From: Clostridiales bacterium
Lineage (GTDB): Bacteria; Bacillota; Clostridia; Caldicoprobacterales; DTU083
Direction of reading: 5' to 3'
DNA: 7,346 nt
NCBI GenBank assembly: GCA_012512335.1
Contig: JAAZEK010000321.1
Span: 1-7,346, forward strand
In this document: positions 5,202 to 7,346 of the stretch, piece by piece
Numbering within the stretch: the stretch's first letter is position 1
How the letters are laid out: every line of letters begins with the position of its first letter
Notes under the pieces: model-generated
The model's input: only the letters and a program-made list of their open reading frames with translations
The model's database searches: none
Told to the model about the DNA's origin: nothing
Position numbers and translations under genes: made by a program

Positions 5202-6383
5202 TTAAATTTGACCTGTGTCTAAATGGCTTACTGGTCTCTTCTCCACGTAGACCAATCGGATGGCTGCAGCAACCAGGAAGAACAGTAGCGCTAAACCTAA
5301 ACCGAAGCCTATCTGGAATCCAGCGCTATCTGCAATGAGGCCAACTAACCATGGAATAAGCATAGCACCCAACGACATGGCACCTGAAAGTGCACCTGTT
5401 ACTGTGCCAGCTGACGAGGGGAAGAGTTTGTTTGCATATGCCAAACCAGTAGGATGAAGGCCTGAGAAGAAGAAACCTGACAAGAAAACGCCGATGGCAA
5501 TCAGGATTGGTTGAGAAGAATATATGGCAAGTGGATAAAATAATAAACTGCCGATGGAACATACAAGAATTGTACGCGAAAAGCCAACTCGATCTGAAAT
5601 AAGGCCACATAAAAATCGGCCAGCGGTAAGACCAATATAGAAAATTGTAACCATACTAGAACCAAGGATGGTTGAATATTGCATTTCATTCATGTAAGTA
5701 TTTATCCATCCAACCAAGCTGGTAGCCGAACCATTGTAAATAAAGCTGACCATGAAGAGTAAAATAAATATAGGATGGAACAAAAAGGATTTAACAGGGG
5801 CGATTTTCTGTCTGCTTGTTGGGTCCTTTTCTACTTTTGGTACAGGTGTACCTAAAATAAGGAGTAGATACACAAACCATAAGACAGCAGCTCCGTAGAA
5901 TACCATCCTCCATCCGAACTGCCAAGTTAGAACTAGGCCAATAGCAAGAGGTCCAATTAAAGAACCTATGCCATATACTCCATGTAATGCGTTCATTGCT
6001 GCTCCCCGGCGATCAGCATAGATCTCGGCTACAAGTGTATTCAAAGATGTATTAAGAAAACCGCCAAAAATTCCGTTTACAACGAAAAACAGCAAAACGA
6101 TAGACCAGCTGTTAGTTGAGGCGATAATTGCCATTGAAATTCCCTGGACTAAACAAGCGATTATAATCACAGGCTTTTTACCAAATTTGTCACCTAGAAT
6201 TCCTCCTAGGAACACGCCAAAAAAGCCACCACCAGCACGGGCTGTAAAAGCAGCACCTGCAACTGCCAAACTAATGCTGAAGTCCTTGATCATGAAGGGC
6301 AGAGAAGGGGATAGGACAACAGTGATAAGACCAATAAGAAAATATCCTAGGTAGCTTGTTACAGTCATAAATCGCTTGTTCAC
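5202..6383 (-). CDS. Major facilitator superfamily permease, sugar-type
   Basis: A 393-residue membrane protein with about twelve hydrophobic segments and a charged central loop (about 181-200). The MFS motif A, GGILGDKFGKK, is at 60-70, with a second-half counterpart GRFLCGLISDRVG at 255-267. RRGAAMNALHGVYGIGSLIG (125-144) resembles the segment found in fucose/glucose-type permeases, so a sugar or related solute is likely. The start is placed at GTG 6383 because AAGGAA lies about eight bases upstream. A longer in-frame ATG at 6443 would translate repeat copy E (MEKHEEAREPSPCF...) and is rejected; ATG 6368 is an alternative. It is downstream of splB on the same strand with a 133-bp gap, and convergent with the oxidoreductase gene. 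The transported compound is not evident. Confidence 0.88.
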   Translation of the reverse strand: MNKRFMTVTSYLGYFLIGLITVVLSPSLPFMIKDFSISLAVAGAAFTARAGGGFFGVFLGGILGDKFGKKPVIIIACLVQGISMAIIASTNSWSIVLLFFVVNGIFGGFLNTSLNTLVAEIYADRRGAAMNALHGVYGIGSLIGPLAIGLVLTWQFGWRMVFYGAAVLWFVYLLLILGTPVPKVEKDPTSRQKIAPVKSFLFHPIFILLFMVSFIYNGSATSLVGWINTYMNEMQYSTILGSSMVTIFYIGLTAGRFLCGLISDRVGFSRTILVCSIGSLLFYPLAIYSSQPILIAIGVFLSGFFFSGLHPTGLAYANKLFPSSAGTVTGALSGAMSLGAMLIPWLVGLIADSAGFQIGFGLGLALLFFLVAAAIRLVYVEKRPVSHLDTGQI

Positions 6384-6400
6384 TGCATTAATTCCTTTCT

Positions 6401-6441
6401 TGAAGCATGGGGACGGTTCTCGTGCTTCCTCGTGTTTCTCC
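6401..6441 (+). repeat. Dispersed palindromic repeat, copy E, in the permease leader
   Basis: The 29-bp inner unit at 6401-6429 matches copy C at 27 of 29 positions, with arms GAAGCA (6402-6407) and TGCTTC (6423-6428). An outer arm, TCGTGTTTCTCC, follows at 6430-6441. Read in the direction of the permease gene, the hairpin ends a few bases before the ribosome binding site AAGGAA. It also creates a spurious in-frame ATG at 6443. Confidence 0.85.
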
Positions 6442-6516
6442 AAAATTTTGCAACTGTCTTAGTGAACAATATATCATATGTATAAACTGAATGCTATTTT
6501 TTTATCTTCTTCTTCC

Positions 6517-7346
6517 TTAGATAATATATTTTACTAATCCATCCGGGAATACAGCAGGGATTTCTTTCTGAAAGAAGGACTTTATCTCTTCCAGTTCCTC
6601 TTTACGGTAGGTATACTTTCCGTAGCCGAATTGTCCATATTTGTATGTTCTTTCTTCGTCCTCCATGGGCAACTTTGTATCGGGGAAAATCTCGGTTATG
6701 ATGTCTTTTGCTCTAGGAGTGTACCTATGGGAGATAACTTCAAAAGTAACAGGATAGGTCATCTTTTTTGGTAGGGCATCTTTTAATTCCAATAGCAAAT
6801 TTTTGTAATCATTTTTCCAATCATCATATAAAAAGATCGGGGCAATAAGAAAGCCAGTGGGATATTCGGCAGAGATGATTTTTCTTGCGGCTTCGATTCG
6901 TTTGGATGTCAGAGGTGTTCCGTTTTCAAAGTCTTGAATCACCCTGTCCGTATTCAAGGTAAAACGAACCTCTGTATGGCCACCATGATCAACATCCAGG
7001 AGAGTATCCACATCTGTAAACTTAGTTACAAATCGGAATCGTCCCTTTTCAGTTTTGCTGAAATACTGAATGGCTTGCTTCAAGGAATGGGAATAAGGTT
7101 CAACTGGTATGGGATCCGATGTGGCGGAGCCTTCAAATATTGTTTCATCCGGCAACCTCTCTTCGATGTTTTTTCTAGCCTGGTCCAAGATTTCGTCCAC
7201 ATTCACGTTGACCCGCGTATAAGGTTTGTCACCAAGGTTTGTATTTAGATAGCAGTACTCACATTGTCCGATGCAACCTGACATCAAGGGGAGCTGGTAG
7301 TGAGCAGAAGGCTTGCAGGATTGGAATTTCATGCCCTTCCGAATCC
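6517..7346 (-). CDS. splB: Spore photoproduct lyase, 5' end outside the window
   Basis: A radical SAM enzyme that repairs the spore photoproduct thymine dimer in germinating spores. Numbering from Met 7332, the cluster motif CIGQCEYC gives C20, C24 and C27, within FQSCKPSAHYQLPLMSGC...YLNTNLGDKPYTR, which is diagnostic for SplB. The open frame continues upstream of 7332 to the window edge (IRKG before MKFQ). That reading is normal for the inside of SplB, so the Met at 7332 is internal and the gene is partial. The visible 271 residues align with residues 72-342 of the 342-residue B. subtilis protein, recalled from memory. Y26 and Y28 match its Tyr97 and Tyr99, but A70 occupies the position of Cys141, its hydrogen donor. 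The C-terminus, GQFGYGKYTYRKEELEEI...FPDGLVKYII, is intact. In Bacillus the gene is expressed in the forespore; no promoter is visible here. Confidence 0.93.
   Translation of the reverse strand, partial: IRKGMKFQSCKPSAHYQLPLMSGCIGQCEYCYLNTNLGDKPYTRVNVNVDEILDQARKNIEERLPDETIFEGSATSDPIPVEPYSHSLKQAIQYFSKTEKGRFRFVTKFTDVDTLLDVDHGGHTEVRFTLNTDRVIQDFENGTPLTSKRIEAARKIISAEYPTGFLIAPIFLYDDWKNDYKNLLLELKDALPKKMTYPVTFEVISHRYTPRAKDIITEIFPDTKLPMEDEERTYKYGQFGYGKYTYRKEELEEIKSFFQKEIPAVFPDGLVKYII

Noticed and set aside
174..6441. CRISPR array
   Set aside because: The repeats are kilobases apart, vary in arms and orientation, and have no regular spacers or cas genes.
7330..7332. Met at 7332 as the true start of SplB
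   Set aside because: The frame stays open upstream to the window edge, and the FQSCKPSAHY segment is normally about 75 residues into the protein, so the real start is outside.

Overview
The window looks like chromosomal DNA of an anaerobic, endospore-forming Firmicute, probably a clostridial lineage. A spore photoproduct lyase is found only in spore formers. The DNA is A+T-rich by eye, Shine-Dalgarno sites are strong and GTG starts are used. A short dispersed repeat with the core GGGGACGGTTCT recurs between genes; I associate this motif with clostridial genomes from memory, without a search.

Layout, left to right. Positions 1-281 hold no gene I can support: there is one repeat copy (A, 174-217), fragmentary minus-strand reading frames and a likely promoter. 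A ketopantoate reductase (panE-like, 282-1268, +) follows, and its last codons and stop lie inside repeat copy B. Next is a Phd-antitoxin/Uma2-nuclease fusion (1428-2192, +). It converges on a two-gene minus-strand operon for a split ThrE-type exporter (first gene 2661-3440, second gene 2213-2659). A 443-bp divergent intergenic region (3441-3883) carries repeated TGTCAATT boxes, a candidate promoter, and repeat copies C and D. Copy C is flanked by a perfect 10-bp direct repeat. A Gfo/Idh/MocA-family oxidoreductase (3884-5197, +) ends 4 bp from the end of a convergent MFS permease (5202-6383, -). Copy E forms part of the permease leader. The window ends inside splB (6517-7346, -), whose N-terminal ~71 codons lie outside.

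How the genes fit together. This is a mosaic of short transcription units rather than one pathway. The ThrE halves clearly work together as one exporter. The oxidoreductase and MFS permease could form a sugar or polyol uptake and oxidation pair, but they are convergent and not co-transcribed, so this rests on family tendencies only. PanE (pantothenate/CoA synthesis), the Phd-Uma2 fusion and SplB (repair of spore DNA) appear independent.

The most notable points are the five-copy palindromic repeat family sitting at gene boundaries (REPIN- or MITE-like), including one copy that supplies a gene's stop codon and one that sits just upstream of a ribosome binding site; the antitoxin-nuclease fusion; and a spore photoproduct lyase with alanine where the Bacillus enzyme has its hydrogen-donor cysteine. 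I saw no convincing rRNA, tRNA, CRISPR array, complete insertion sequence or intrinsic terminator.
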